Source: OFTM10 sp964344055 (GTDB taxonomy: Bacteria > Actinomycetota > Acidimicrobiia > Acidimicrobiales > Aldehydirespiratoraceae). Taken from it: 64,000 nucleotides of DNA. Below the pieces are notes generated by a model. That model ran no database searches. It worked only from the letters and a program-made list of their open reading frames with translations, and was not told where the DNA came from. Both the position numbers and the translations under genes were made by a program. Numbering within the stretch: position 1 is the stretch's first letter; each line of letters starts with the position of its first letter. Location: positions 1 through 64,000 of the forward strand of contig CAYFLT010000001.1 in the NCBI GenBank assembly GCA_964344055.1, read 5' to 3'. Shown in pieces: positions 51,026 through 59,329 of the stretch.

Positions 51026-52384
51026 TCAGACGGCGCCCCGACCTTGTCGGACGCAGGCGGGGAGGCCGAGGCCGCGCATCTGGGCACCGGTGACGACCAC
51101 CCCGGGCGCCTGTTCGGCTAGAAGCTGGTCGATCCGGTCGCAGCGAAGCAGGTGACCCGGCTTGTACTGGGGCAGGCTGCTGCGCCACTCGGTGATGCGG
51201 GTGACGGCGTCGCCGCGTAGCCCGAGCACGGCATCGAGTTCGGTGGTCATCGTGGCCACCACGTCGTCGATGTCCATGTCGACCCAACGGGTGTCGTCGG
51301 TCCGGCCGGCCGACACGCGGAGGATGGCGTGCGTGCCGTCGTCGTAATGTGCCCACTTCGACGACGACCACGAGCAGGCGGTCGTCAGCAACCCCTGACC
51401 TCGGGGCACGAGATAGCCGGAACCTTCCAACGGGTTGTCGAGCTGGTCCTTGTCGACCACGAAGGTGACGAGTACGGCGCTCCCGTAGGCGAGGTCGTCG
51501 AGGATCGAGGCGACTTCAGGGGCGTGGGGCCGGACGAGGCCGGAGGTGACGAAGGCCTCGGAGGTGATGACCACCTGGTCGGCCGAGATCGCCTCGCCGC
51601 CGACCCGGACGATCCAGCCGCTCCCGTCGCGCTCCAGGCTGTCTGCCGGTGAACCGGTCCGGACCCGATCACCGAGCTCCTCGCCGAGGGCGTCGATGAT
51701 TCTCCGGTTGCCGCCCTTGACGCCGTTGAAGATCGGCCCCGCCGCGGCCGCAACGCTGGCGGCCACCTGGGCGCGCAGGGCAACCCGCAGCGAACCGCCC
51801 TGCCGGGCGGCGTCGGCCAGCTGGGCGGCGCCCGCGTCGATACTCAACTCGTCGGCGTTGCCGGCGTTGATGCCCCCAAGGAGGGGGTCGACGAGGCGCT
51901 CGTACACCTCGTTGCCGACCCGGGGCCGCAGGACGTCGCCCACCGATGCGTCGTCGACCAACGGCTCGGCGTCCTTGTCGACCCGGGCGACGAAGTCGGC
52001 GAGTCCGGCCTCGGAAACCAGCCCGGACGCCCGGACCGAGTCCTCTTCGTAGGGCACACCCAGAACCGACGGGCTCGGGATGTCACGTAGCGCGCCGTCG
52101 AACCAGATGTACGCCTTGGCTCCGGTCGGCGACACGAGTTCGTCGCCGAGCCCCAGCTCGACGCACAGCTCGGTTGCCTCGGGCTGGCGGGCGAGGAAGC
52201 CGTCAGCCGCCGTGTCGACGTCGAACGGCAGGCCCGAACCCTCGACAGGACCACTGTTGATCTTGCCGCCGAGCCGATCCGCCGCCTCCAGGACGATGAA
52301 GTCGCGACCTTGGCGATGGAGCTCGTGGGCCGCGGCGAGGCCCGTGATGCCGCCGCCGATCACGGCGACACGTTCGGTTGTCAT
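51026..52384 (-). CDS. hemY: Protoporphyrinogen/coproporphyrinogen oxidase (HemY type)
   Basis: A 452-residue FAD amine-oxidase-fold enzyme of heme synthesis. The dinucleotide motif is VAVIGGGITGLAAAHEL, followed by VLEAADRLGGKI; the middle part has DPLLGGINAGNADELSI, and the end has GLGLPACVRQG, which is diagnostic of HemY/CgoX. It oxidises proto- or coproporphyrinogen; actinomycetes normally use the coproporphyrin route. It begins 6 nt after the hemE stop, so the pair is an operon. Confidence 0.93.
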   Translation of the reverse strand: MTTERVAVIGGGITGLAAAHELHRQGRDFIVLEAADRLGGKINSGPVEGSGLPFDVDTAADGFLARQPEATELCVELGLGDELVSPTGAKAYIWFDGALRDIPSPSVLGVPYEEDSVRASGLVSEAGLADFVARVDKDAEPLVDDASVGDVLRPRVGNEVYERLVDPLLGGINAGNADELSIDAGAAQLADAARQGGSLRVALRAQVAASVAAAAGPIFNGVKGGNRRIIDALGEELGDRVRTGSPADSLERDGSGWIVRVGGEAISADQVVITSEAFVTSGLVRPHAPEVASILDDLAYGSAVLVTFVVDKDQLDNPLEGSGYLVPRGQGLLTTACSWSSSKWAHYDDGTHAILRVSAGRTDDTRWVDMDIDDVVATMTTELDAVLGLRGDAVTRITEWRSSLPQYKPGHLLRCDRIDQLLAEQAPGVVVTGAQMRGLGLPACVRQGRGAV

Positions 52385-52390
52385 TGGAGG

Positions 52391-53437
52391 TCAGTCCTTC
52401 CGTACGTTCCCCTCGAGGTGAACCGTCTTCACGATTTCGGTCAGCACGTCGGGGTCGGTGGAGGGCATCACGCCGTGGCCGAGGTTGAAAACGTGGCCAG
52501 GGTGCCCGTCGTTGAGGGCCAGGACCTCGCGGGCGGCGTCGCACGCGACGTCGGCGCCGGCGAAGGTCACGGTCGGGTCGAGATTGCCCTGCAGTGCCTT
52601 GCCCGGGCCGACCCGACCGCGGGCCTGGTCGAGCGGCACCCGCCAGTCGACGCCCACGACGTCCGCGCCCGCGGCACCGATCTGGTCGAGCAGCTCGCCG
52701 GTGGTGACCCCGAAGTGGATTCGTGGGACGCCGGTGTCGGCGATGGCGGACAGCACCTTCTCGGAGTGGGGGAAGACGAAGCGCCGGTACTGAGCGGGGG
52801 AGAGTGCCCCTGCCCACGAGTCGAACAGCTGGATGGCCGAAGCGCCCGCATCGATCTGGGACCGGAGTGAGGTGATCGCCATGTCGGCGAGTTGATCGAG
52901 CAGTGAGTGCCACAGCGGCTCGTTGCCGAACATGAGGGCTTTCGTTACGGCGTGGTCACGCGAGGGACGACCCTCGACGAGATACGACGCGACCGTGAAG
53001 GGGGCCCCGGCGAAGCCGATCAGAGGCCGGTCGAGTTCGGCCACCAGTTGGCGGACCGTCTCGAGCACGTACGGCGTGTCGGCCTCGGGATCGAGGGGTC
53101 GCAGCCGATCGAGATCGGACTCGGAGCGAAAGGGCTGCTCGACCTCCGGACCGACGCCGGGTGTGACCGTGAGACCGAAGCCGACGGCGTGAGCCGGGAC
53201 CACGATGTCGGAATACAGGATGGCGGCGTCGACGTCGTAGCGCCGGACCGGTTGGAGGGTTATCTCGGTCGAGAGATCCGGGTCCGCGATCGCATCCAGG
53301 ATGGTGCCCTCGCCGCGGATCGCTCGATACTCCGGTAGCGAGCGGCCGGCTTGGCGCATGAACCACACGGGCACCCGGTCGTGCGGGAGGCCACGACAGG
53401 CACGGATGAACGGGTGGTCGTCGAAGCGTCCGGTCAC
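52391..53437 (-). CDS. hemE: Uroporphyrinogen decarboxylase
   Basis: A 348-residue HemE, which makes coproporphyrinogen III from uroporphyrinogen III. The N-terminal PVWFMRQAGRSLPEYR with its Arg residues, DAAILYSDIVVPAHAVG and the later GFAGAPFTVASYLVEG and FDSWAGALSPAQYRRF are all present, as is VFNLGHGVMPSTDP. Length is normal. hemY follows 6 nt later. Given the many P450s in the island, heme supply is relevant, although the genes are not adjacent. Confidence 0.95.
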   Translation of the reverse strand: MTGRFDDHPFIRACRGLPHDRVPVWFMRQAGRSLPEYRAIRGEGTILDAIADPDLSTEITLQPVRRYDVDAAILYSDIVVPAHAVGFGLTVTPGVGPEVEQPFRSESDLDRLRPLDPEADTPYVLETVRQLVAELDRPLIGFAGAPFTVASYLVEGRPSRDHAVTKALMFGNEPLWHSLLDQLADMAITSLRSQIDAGASAIQLFDSWAGALSPAQYRRFVFPHSEKVLSAIADTGVPRIHFGVTTGELLDQIGAAGADVVGVDWRVPLDQARGRVGPGKALQGNLDPTVTFAGADVACDAAREVLALNDGHPGHVFNLGHGVMPSTDPDVLTEIVKTVHLEGNVRKD

Positions 53438-53501
53438 GCCGCCACGCTACCGACCGGGGCTGCATCCCGACGCACCCGGGCGACCGGTACCGTGATCCGA
53501 C

Positions 53502-54299
53502 ATGCGTCGCCTCCTCGTCGCCCTGAGCCTGNNNNNNNNNNGCGGTAGCGGTTCGCTCGACGTCGCTGCCGACGCGGGTGCAGAACCGGCCCCGGTGCCG
53601 TCGGGTGACTCAGTGCTGTCGGGTGACTCTGTGCCGTCGGGCGATTCGGCGCCGTCAACGGATGAGACCGCTGCGCCGGTCACGGTCACCTCCACCTCGA
53701 CCACCGCGGCGCCCACCGCCACGGTCCCGACCACGACGGTCCCCACCACCACGACGCTGTACCGGGAGCAGGACTACATCCCCTTCGCCGACGCCGCGGG
53801 GGTCACGATTCATCTCCCAGCCGCCCAGGTCGAACACATCGGCTTCCATCAGGCCGGGCACGACGGTTCACGACAGATGGAACTCATCGATCTGTCGGTC
53901 CGCTGGACCGTGCTCGCCGACCGTGGCCGCAACACCGGCACCCACACCGCTGCCGACATCGTCGTCGCGCCTGATGCCGAGATCCGGGCGCCAGCCACGG
54001 GCACCGTGATCCGGGCGGGCACCTACACCCTCTACTGTGATCACTCCGATCACTTCCTGGTGATCGATCCGGACGACCATCCTGGGTGGGAAGTGAAGAT
54101 GTTCCACTTCGAGGGCCTGCAGGTCGCCGTGGGCGACCACGTCGAGGCGGGAGTGACGGTCGTGGGCACCAGCGCCAGGGTGTTGCCGTTCGTCTCCCAG
54201 GTCGACGACCTCACCCGGGAACCGTCCAATCCCCATGTGCACGTCGAGGTCATCGACCCGTCCATCCCCGACATTCCCAGCGGCAGCAGCGGCTGCTAG
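53502..54299 (+). CDS. M23-family peptidase-like exported protein (assembly gap in signal region)
   Basis: An exported protein of about 265 residues. The signal region is interrupted by ten N at 53532-53541, so the lipobox cannot be read and frame continuity is assumed. A linker follows with GDS repeats (GDSVLSGDSVPSGDS) and Thr/Pro-rich stretches. The domain has the M23 zinc ligands HTAAD (HxxxD) and HVHVEV (HxH), plus IRAPATGTVIRAG. Peptidoglycan or protein hydrolysis outside the membrane is expected. ATG 53502 is divergent from hemE. The TAG shares a G with a class 2 palindrome. Confidence 0.75.
   Translation: MRRLLVALSLXXXXGSGSLDVAADAGAEPAPVPSGDSVLSGDSVPSGDSAPSTDETAAPVTVTSTSTTAAPTATVPTTTVPTTTTLYREQDYIPFADAAGVTIHLPAAQVEHIGFHQAGHDGSRQMELIDLSVRWTVLADRGRNTGTHTAADIVVAPDAEIRAPATGTVIRAGTYTLYCDHSDHFLVIDPDDHPGWEVKMFHFEGLQVAVGDHVEAGVTVVGTSARVLPFVSQVDDLTREPSNPHVHVEVIDPSIPDIPSGSSGC
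53532..53541. other. Assembly gap (10 N)
   Basis: Ten undetermined bases in the signal peptide of the M23-like gene. A uniform 10-N run is usually a placeholder, so the real length may differ. Confidence 0.95.
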
Positions 54300-54330
54300 G
54301 TCAAACGGGGTGCCAGGCACCCGTTTGACC
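54299..54330. repeat. Class 2 palindrome with REP-like core
   Basis: Outer arms GGTCAAACG and CGTTTGACC, inner core GGGTGCCAGGCACCC. The core is the same as in class 1 REPs, while the arms are those of class 2. It begins with the last G of the M23-like gene stop. Confidence 0.85.
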
Positions 54331-54426
54331 TTCGAGGAGATGTGACATTGGGTGGCCCCCGACCACGGCGCGTACTCTCGGGATGGTGGGCGAGCGAGTA
54401 GGTAGGCGATCCGTCGTGGTTGGTCG

Positions 54427-56585
54427 GTGAGCGCCAACCGGGTCTGCGTGCTCGGCGACCCGCGGCTGCAGGTCGACTCCCGCACGGAGGCCATCGCCGG
54501 TCGACCCGGTCGGGCGCTGGTCGCCCTCGTCGCGAGCGAGGGTGGCCTGTCTCTCGACCAGCTGGCCGAGACGGTCTGGTCCGGTGAACCGCCGAAGACC
54601 GCCCGGTCCGCCCTCCACGTACACCTCGGCGCGCTGAGAAAGCTCTTTGGAGCGGTCCCGTCGGGGCTGGAATTGGTCCGCCACGGTGACCGCTACGGGC
54701 TCTCCCGATCTCCGGACTGGGAACTCGACGTCGAGCTCGCCGGGTTGTGGTCGAGTCGGGCCCGCGAGTGCCTCGCTGCGGAGGACCCGGCCGCGGCGGT
54801 CGAACTCTTCGAGCGGACACTGGCGTTGTGGTCCGGGCCCGCGTTCACCGTCGCGGGAACCGAAGTGGCGCCCGCGGCCTCCTATCGCATGGAACTGGTG
54901 AAGCTCGATCTCGAGGAGCAGCTCGTCGAGGCCACTCTCGAGGCGGGCGACGCCTCCGGAGCCGAGATGAGAGCACTGGACCTCGTCGCCACCGAGCCGT
55001 ACCGGGAACGTCGTTGGGCCCAGCTGATGCGAGCCCGGGCGCTGCAGCGGAGGTCGGCGGATGCTCTCGCCACCTTCGATGAGGCGCGCGACGTGCTCGT
55101 CGAGGACCTCGGGGTCGAGCCGGGCGAGGAACTCCAGCGGCTCCAACGGTCAGTGCTGACCCGAAGCGACGACCTGACCGGTGCGGGCCCGGCCGGTGAG
55201 GGGCGCCTGGACAGTCCCCCTCTCCCCTTGGCCGAGCTGATCGGTCGAGCCGAGCTCCTCGACCGGATCGAGGCCACCCTCGCCCGCCCCGTGCCGGCCG
55301 TGCTGGTGGGTGCTCCCGGCTCCGGGAAGACGAGATTGGCCGTGGAGGTGGCCAACCGAGCTGCCGCGGACGGCCGCGACGTCGGCTGGATCGACCTCCG
55401 CAACGCCGAGTTCGCCGATCAGGCGATCATCGAACGACTGGCGGGCTGGGCTCGCCGCCACCCTGGAGGACTCGTCGCGATCGACAACGCCGAAGCGGCG
55501 GTCGCCGACGTCAGCCGGACCCTCACGACCACACGGCGAGTGGCGCCGGATGTCCAGGTGATCGTGACCAGCCGTGTTCCGGTTTCCGACAGTGCCGCGG
55601 TCATCACGGTCGGTCCACTTGCGGTGCCGTCCGGGCCGGATCCAGGGGATGTCGAAACAAGCGAATCGGTGCAGTTCCTCCGCTCGATGATGGAGCTGCT
55701 CGCACCCGGCGTCGAGGTGGAGGCAGCTGCGGCGGCCGAGCTGTGCCGGCAACTCGGTGGGCTCCCACTGGCGATCCGTCTGGCGGCCGAGCTGGCCCGG
55801 TCGGTGGCGGTCCCGGATCTCGCCGCGGCGTCCCGCACCAGACTCGGTGACGATCTGAGCGATGCCGTCGAAGCGGCGCTCGAATACCTCGGAGCCGACC
55901 ACCGGACGGCGTTCGCGGCAATGTCGGTGGTGGCCGGTCAGCTCGATCGAGGACTCGTGGCGGCGCTGATCGGCCGCGACGATCATCAACGACTCGTGTC
56001 CGATCTCGTCGATCACGGTCTGGCCGTGTTCTCCCCGGGAGAAGCAGCTCCGTACTCGATCGCCGAACCGCTTCGCGACGTTGGTGTCTCGCTGCTGGCC
56101 GAGAGGGAGCGATTCGCGGCGCTCGAACGCCTGACTGACGAGTGCCTGGCCCGAGCCGAGCAGCTGACCATCCCGACGCCGACCGCCGAGGACGGCACAC
56201 CGCTTGGCGAAATCCTGGTGAGGGAGCTGCCGTGGCACCGGCAGGTCCTCGCGCACCTGTCGGCGAGCGGTGACGATCAACGGGCGCTGGAGCTCGCGGG
56301 TGCGCTCGACCTCCAGCTGTACTCGTTGGGCTGGTGGCAGGAGAACACCGACTTCCAGGATGCGGCGCTCGCGATCCCGGGCGCACCCAGCGCGCCTCGG
56401 GCCCATGTCCACGCCATCCGGGGTCGGCCCGGCCTCTTCCATCAGTTCGACGAGGAACACAACCGGATCGCCTACGAGATGGCCGATCGGGCGGGGGACC
56501 CGGCGACTCGTTCCAGGGCGAACTACCACCTCGGAATCATCCGCTGGTGGTCCGGACGGGGGGAGGAGGCGCTAGAGCTCTTCCA
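54427..56585 (+). CDS. BTAD/AfsR-like regulator, N-terminal part (ends at assembly gap)
   Basis: Residues 1-720 of a large regulator: an OmpR/SARP-type winged helix (about 1-95; LDQLAETVWSGEPPKTARSALHVHLGALR), a BTAD domain (about 100-245), a P-loop ATPase with Walker A GAPGSGKT near 294-301, and the start of a TPR-like region. AfsR-like proteins activate secondary metabolism or local operons, with an ATP-sensing STAND module. GTG 54427 is a conserved-type start. The gene runs into ten N at 56586. The part from 56742 is probably its TPR end, giving a protein of about 1000 residues. Confidence 0.85.
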
Positions 56586-56595
56586 NNNNNNNNNN
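56586..56595. other. Assembly gap (10 N) with doubtful flank
   Basis: Ten N within the BTAD regulator. The next 145 nt do not continue the TPR frame; two of three plus frames stop within about 70 nt (56634 and 56666). The join is therefore suspect, and the true gap length is unknown. Confidence 0.9.
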
Positions 56596-56741
56596 GTCAG
56601 CGTGTTGGGCCTATCCGATCAGCATTGGGGCTAGCGTCGGGCGTCCCGCCGCTGCAGGGCGCGTAGCGCGAGGCGTGCGTCCAGCTCGTCGGGCACGGCG
56701 TCGTCGAGCAGGAAGAGCTTCACGCCGAGGTCGCCGGCCAT

Positions 56742-57491
56742 GTGTTCCTCATCGGGGAGACCACCCGCTTCACCGGTATGGCGCTCGTTGTCACCGGGAG
56801 GGCCGAAGAGGGTCTGGCCGTGCAGGTCGGCCTGGTCGAGACGGTCGAGCGGATTCCGGAACTCGGGCTCCTGCTCCCGCACCTCTACATGCACCTGGGT
56901 CACTCGAGACGGCACGTGGGCGACGCAGAGTCCGCGCTCGCCGATCTGGGCCGAGCGCGGGCCGGGTTCGAAGAGATCGACAACCGGGCTTCGCTCATCC
57001 ATGTCTGTGCCGGGCTGGCGGAGGTCAACGCCGATCTCGGTCGCCACGAGCAGGCGTTGGAGGCGGCAGCCCGGTCCCTCGACGTCTCCACGGGCAGCGC
57101 GATCAACGTGTACGACCCATGGACGCTCGCCACGACGGCCCGGGTCCACGCCGAAGCGGGCGATCACGATCTGGCCCGCAGTGCTGCGGCGGGGGCGGTC
57201 GGGGCTCTGGGTCGGACCTTTGACGGCGAGACCCACCGCGTGTCGGCTCAGCTGGCCCATGTCGCCTTCCTTCTCGGCGAGCATCACGCGGCACTGCGCC
57301 TTGCCGGTCTCGCCGCGGCGACTCCGGACCGTCGAGAACTGCCGTTCCGTTCACCGGGCGAGGCGGAACGGCTCGCCGGGGCTCGCGCCGGATCGCTCGA
57401 GGCGGTCGGCGCCGAGGGGCCGGAGATCCTCACCCAGGGGGTTGCCGCCAACCTCACTGAAGCCGCCGGGCTCCTGATCCTGCCACGATGA
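56742..57491 (+). CDS. TPR-containing C-terminal part of the BTAD regulator
   Basis: About 249 residues of TPR-like helical pairs (HLYMHLGHSRRHVGDAESAL, AEVNADLGRHEQALEAAARSL, VHAEAGDHDLARSAAAGAV). Such repeats normally form the C-terminal sensor of AfsR-like proteins, so this is most likely the end of the gene beginning at 54427. The true N-terminal boundary is hidden by the gap and the doubtful 145 nt after it; the GTG at 56742 is only a formal start. Confidence 0.7.
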   Translation: MFLIGETTRFTGMALVVTGRAEEGLAVQVGLVETVERIPELGLLLPHLYMHLGHSRRHVGDAESALADLGRARAGFEEIDNRASLIHVCAGLAEVNADLGRHEQALEAAARSLDVSTGSAINVYDPWTLATTARVHAEAGDHDLARSAAAGAVGALGRTFDGETHRVSAQLAHVAFLLGEHHAALRLAGLAAATPDRRELPFRSPGEAERLAGARAGSLEAVGAEGPEILTQGVAANLTEAAGLLILPR

Positions 57492-57578
57492 CTTTGCTCC
57501 GGCTTTGCTCCGGACTCGTAGCTTCGAGTCGGGTGGGCTGCACGAGCCCGCCGAGTAGGGCGAAAGAGGAGAGGATTC

Positions 57579-58202
57579 ATGCGACGGCTGCTGATCGGCC
57601 TGTTGGTGCTCGCGATGCTGGGTGGGGCGTGCGGAGGTGATGACGGTGACGACGCCCAGGACGGCGGGGCGTCGAGCTCCGGAAGCGACGAAGGCTCGGG
57701 TGACGACGGGTCGAGCCCTGCCTCTGACGACGCGGACGACGACGGTGCCGAGGGTGACTCCGGGGATGACGATGCGGCCGGTGACGACTCTGGCGACCCT
57801 GGCGGAGAGGCGTCGAGCGGTGGCGGTGGAGCGGGCGGCGGCATGCTCCTGATCGGCGACGAGCAGATCACGCTCGACAGTTCACGCTGCTTCATGCAGG
57901 AGCAGGACGCGGCCGGCGGTGGTGGGAAGATCCTCTTCGTTGCTCAGGCCTTCGGGGTCGACCCAGCCGGGGACGACGTGGTCGTCGACATCTCCCGCTA
58001 TGACGAGGAAAGCCAGTTCACCGGAGACGACATCCTCGTCGACATCGGTGATCCCTTCTCGGACGACTTCTACAGCCTCCAGGCCGGTGGCGACATCGGC
58101 ACGGTGATCGTCGATGGTTCGACCCTCCGCGCCGACGGTCTCACGTTCGTCAATTGGGACGACATGAGTGAGCAGTCGGGCTCCTTCGAGGTCTACTGCT
58201 GA
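57579..58202 (+). CDS. Small lipoprotein with Asp/Gly-rich linker
   Basis: A 207-residue lipoprotein with signal LVLAMLGGAC, a long Asp/Gly/Ser linker (about 20-85) and a globular domain starting MLLIGDEQITLDSSRC and ending SFEVYC. The two terminal Cys could form a disulfide. The domain layout faintly recalls LpqH-like lipoproteins; the match is weak and the function unknown. ATG 57579 has an AGAGGAGAGG site. An 11-nt tandem repeat (TTTGCTCCGGC/A) lies in the 5' region (about 57494-57515). Confidence 0.75.
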   Translation: MRRLLIGLLVLAMLGGACGGDDGDDAQDGGASSSGSDEGSGDDGSSPASDDADDDGAEGDSGDDDAAGDDSGDPGGEASSGGGGAGGGMLLIGDEQITLDSSRCFMQEQDAAGGGGKILFVAQAFGVDPAGDDVVVDISRYDEESQFTGDDILVDIGDPFSDDFYSLQAGGDIGTVIVDGSTLRADGLTFVNWDDMSEQSGSFEVYC

Positions 58203-58252
58203 TCCCGACCCGGACGCCGGCGCCTGGCCATCCGTTGCGAGTCTGTGGAGAG

Positions 58253-58285
58253 GGTCAAACGGGTGCCTGTCCCCGGCGTTTGACC
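58253..58285. repeat. Class 2 palindrome between convergent genes
   Basis: Arms GGTCAAACG and CGTTTGACC with the inner part GGTGCCTGTCCCCGG. It lies 51 nt after the lipoprotein stop and one base from the patatin-gene stop (TCA 58287-58289). Confidence 0.8.
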
Positions 58286-58286
58286 T

Positions 58287-59231
58287 TCAGCTGGTTCGGT
58301 CGAGGAGGGCACGAACTCCCTCGCCGTGATGGCCGGCGAGGACGCGGTCGACGGCGGCTCGGCCGGCGCGGAGGGCGCGAACCCGCGATTCGTCGTCGCC
58401 GGCGCGGAGCTCGCCGACCGTGGCGCGGTCCGGTTCCATCACCACGACGGCCGTGCCGCGGCTGCGGATCTCCTCCACCTCGTTGTCGAGCTTGGTGCTG
58501 AACCACGCCCGGCGGGCGTCGCCCACCCAGCTGCGAGCGTCGTCGGTGGCGGTCATCACCGAGGAGACGATGACGAGGTCGAACGCGAGCATGGCGGTGA
58601 GGTCGGCGTTCGTGGCCGAATGGACGGCGCCGTCGATGTACTCGCGCGTGCCGATCCTCACCGGTGTGTAGACGAGCGGGATGGCCGCCGATGCCTGCGT
58701 GGCCTGACCCAGGGTGCCCCTCACGTCGTCTCGGCCGAACACCACGCGGCGGCCGTCCTCGCCACGAACGGCGACGATCCAGAGGGGCTGTTCCGGCCAG
58801 CCGGCCGGATGGAGCTCGTCGACGCGAGTGGCGATCCGCTCGCCCGAGCGGCTCCCGCGGGGAAGCGATCCGTAGGCGAAACGCACCGGGTCGGCGCGCC
58901 AGGGTGGCCACATCGCCCGAGCCGAGAGGCGAGGCGACCAGGGCCGCCAGTCACGCGGCACTTCGGGCTCCTCGTAGGACGTGGTGATGCGGTCGAAGAG
59001 CGCTTGCCCCTCCTCGGAGAGTGCCCGGCCCTCGTGGCGAGCCGCGCAATCGGCGGCGGGGATCCCGGCACGCAGCGACGAGCCCGTGAATCCTCCTGCG
59101 GAGGTGCCGACGATCAACTCGGACGTGCGAGGATCCCAGCCGGTGAGCTCCTCTAAGCGGGCCAGCACGCCACTGTGCCAGGGGTCGCCGAGCGACCCGC
59201 CGGCGCTGAGTACGAGCCCGATCGAGAACAT
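58287..59231 (-). CDS. Patatin-like phospholipase
   Basis: A 314-residue patatin-fold lipase. The oxyanion loop is SAGGSLGDPWHSG, the nucleophile Ser44 lies in VGTSAGGF, and the catalytic Asp in YIDGAVHS, so the Ser-Asp dyad is complete. No signal peptide. It hydrolyses acyl groups of phospholipids or other lipids. It is divergent from the HelD-like helicase with a short intergenic region and convergent with the lipoprotein across a class 2 palindrome. Confidence 0.9.
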   Translation of the reverse strand: MFSIGLVLSAGGSLGDPWHSGVLARLEELTGWDPRTSELIVGTSAGGFTGSSLRAGIPAADCAARHEGRALSEEGQALFDRITTSYEEPEVPRDWRPWSPRLSARAMWPPWRADPVRFAYGSLPRGSRSGERIATRVDELHPAGWPEQPLWIVAVRGEDGRRVVFGRDDVRGTLGQATQASAAIPLVYTPVRIGTREYIDGAVHSATNADLTAMLAFDLVIVSSVMTATDDARSWVGDARRAWFSTKLDNEVEEIRSRGTAVVVMEPDRATVGELRAGDDESRVRALRAGRAAVDRVLAGHHGEGVRALLDRTS

Positions 59232-59329
59232 TCAAGGCAGGGTAGTCAGCCCGACGACAGGTGAGGTCCCGTGCGGCAGATCCGCCGATACGCTGGCATG
59301 TTCCCCCTTTCCCGGGAGTCGAGCCCGAG

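Noticed and set aside
56631..57287. Open minus-strand frame opposite the TPR region
   Set aside because: Most of its translation looks like an antisense image of the TPR gene; only the last 30 residues look gene-like, and these fall in the doubtful join.
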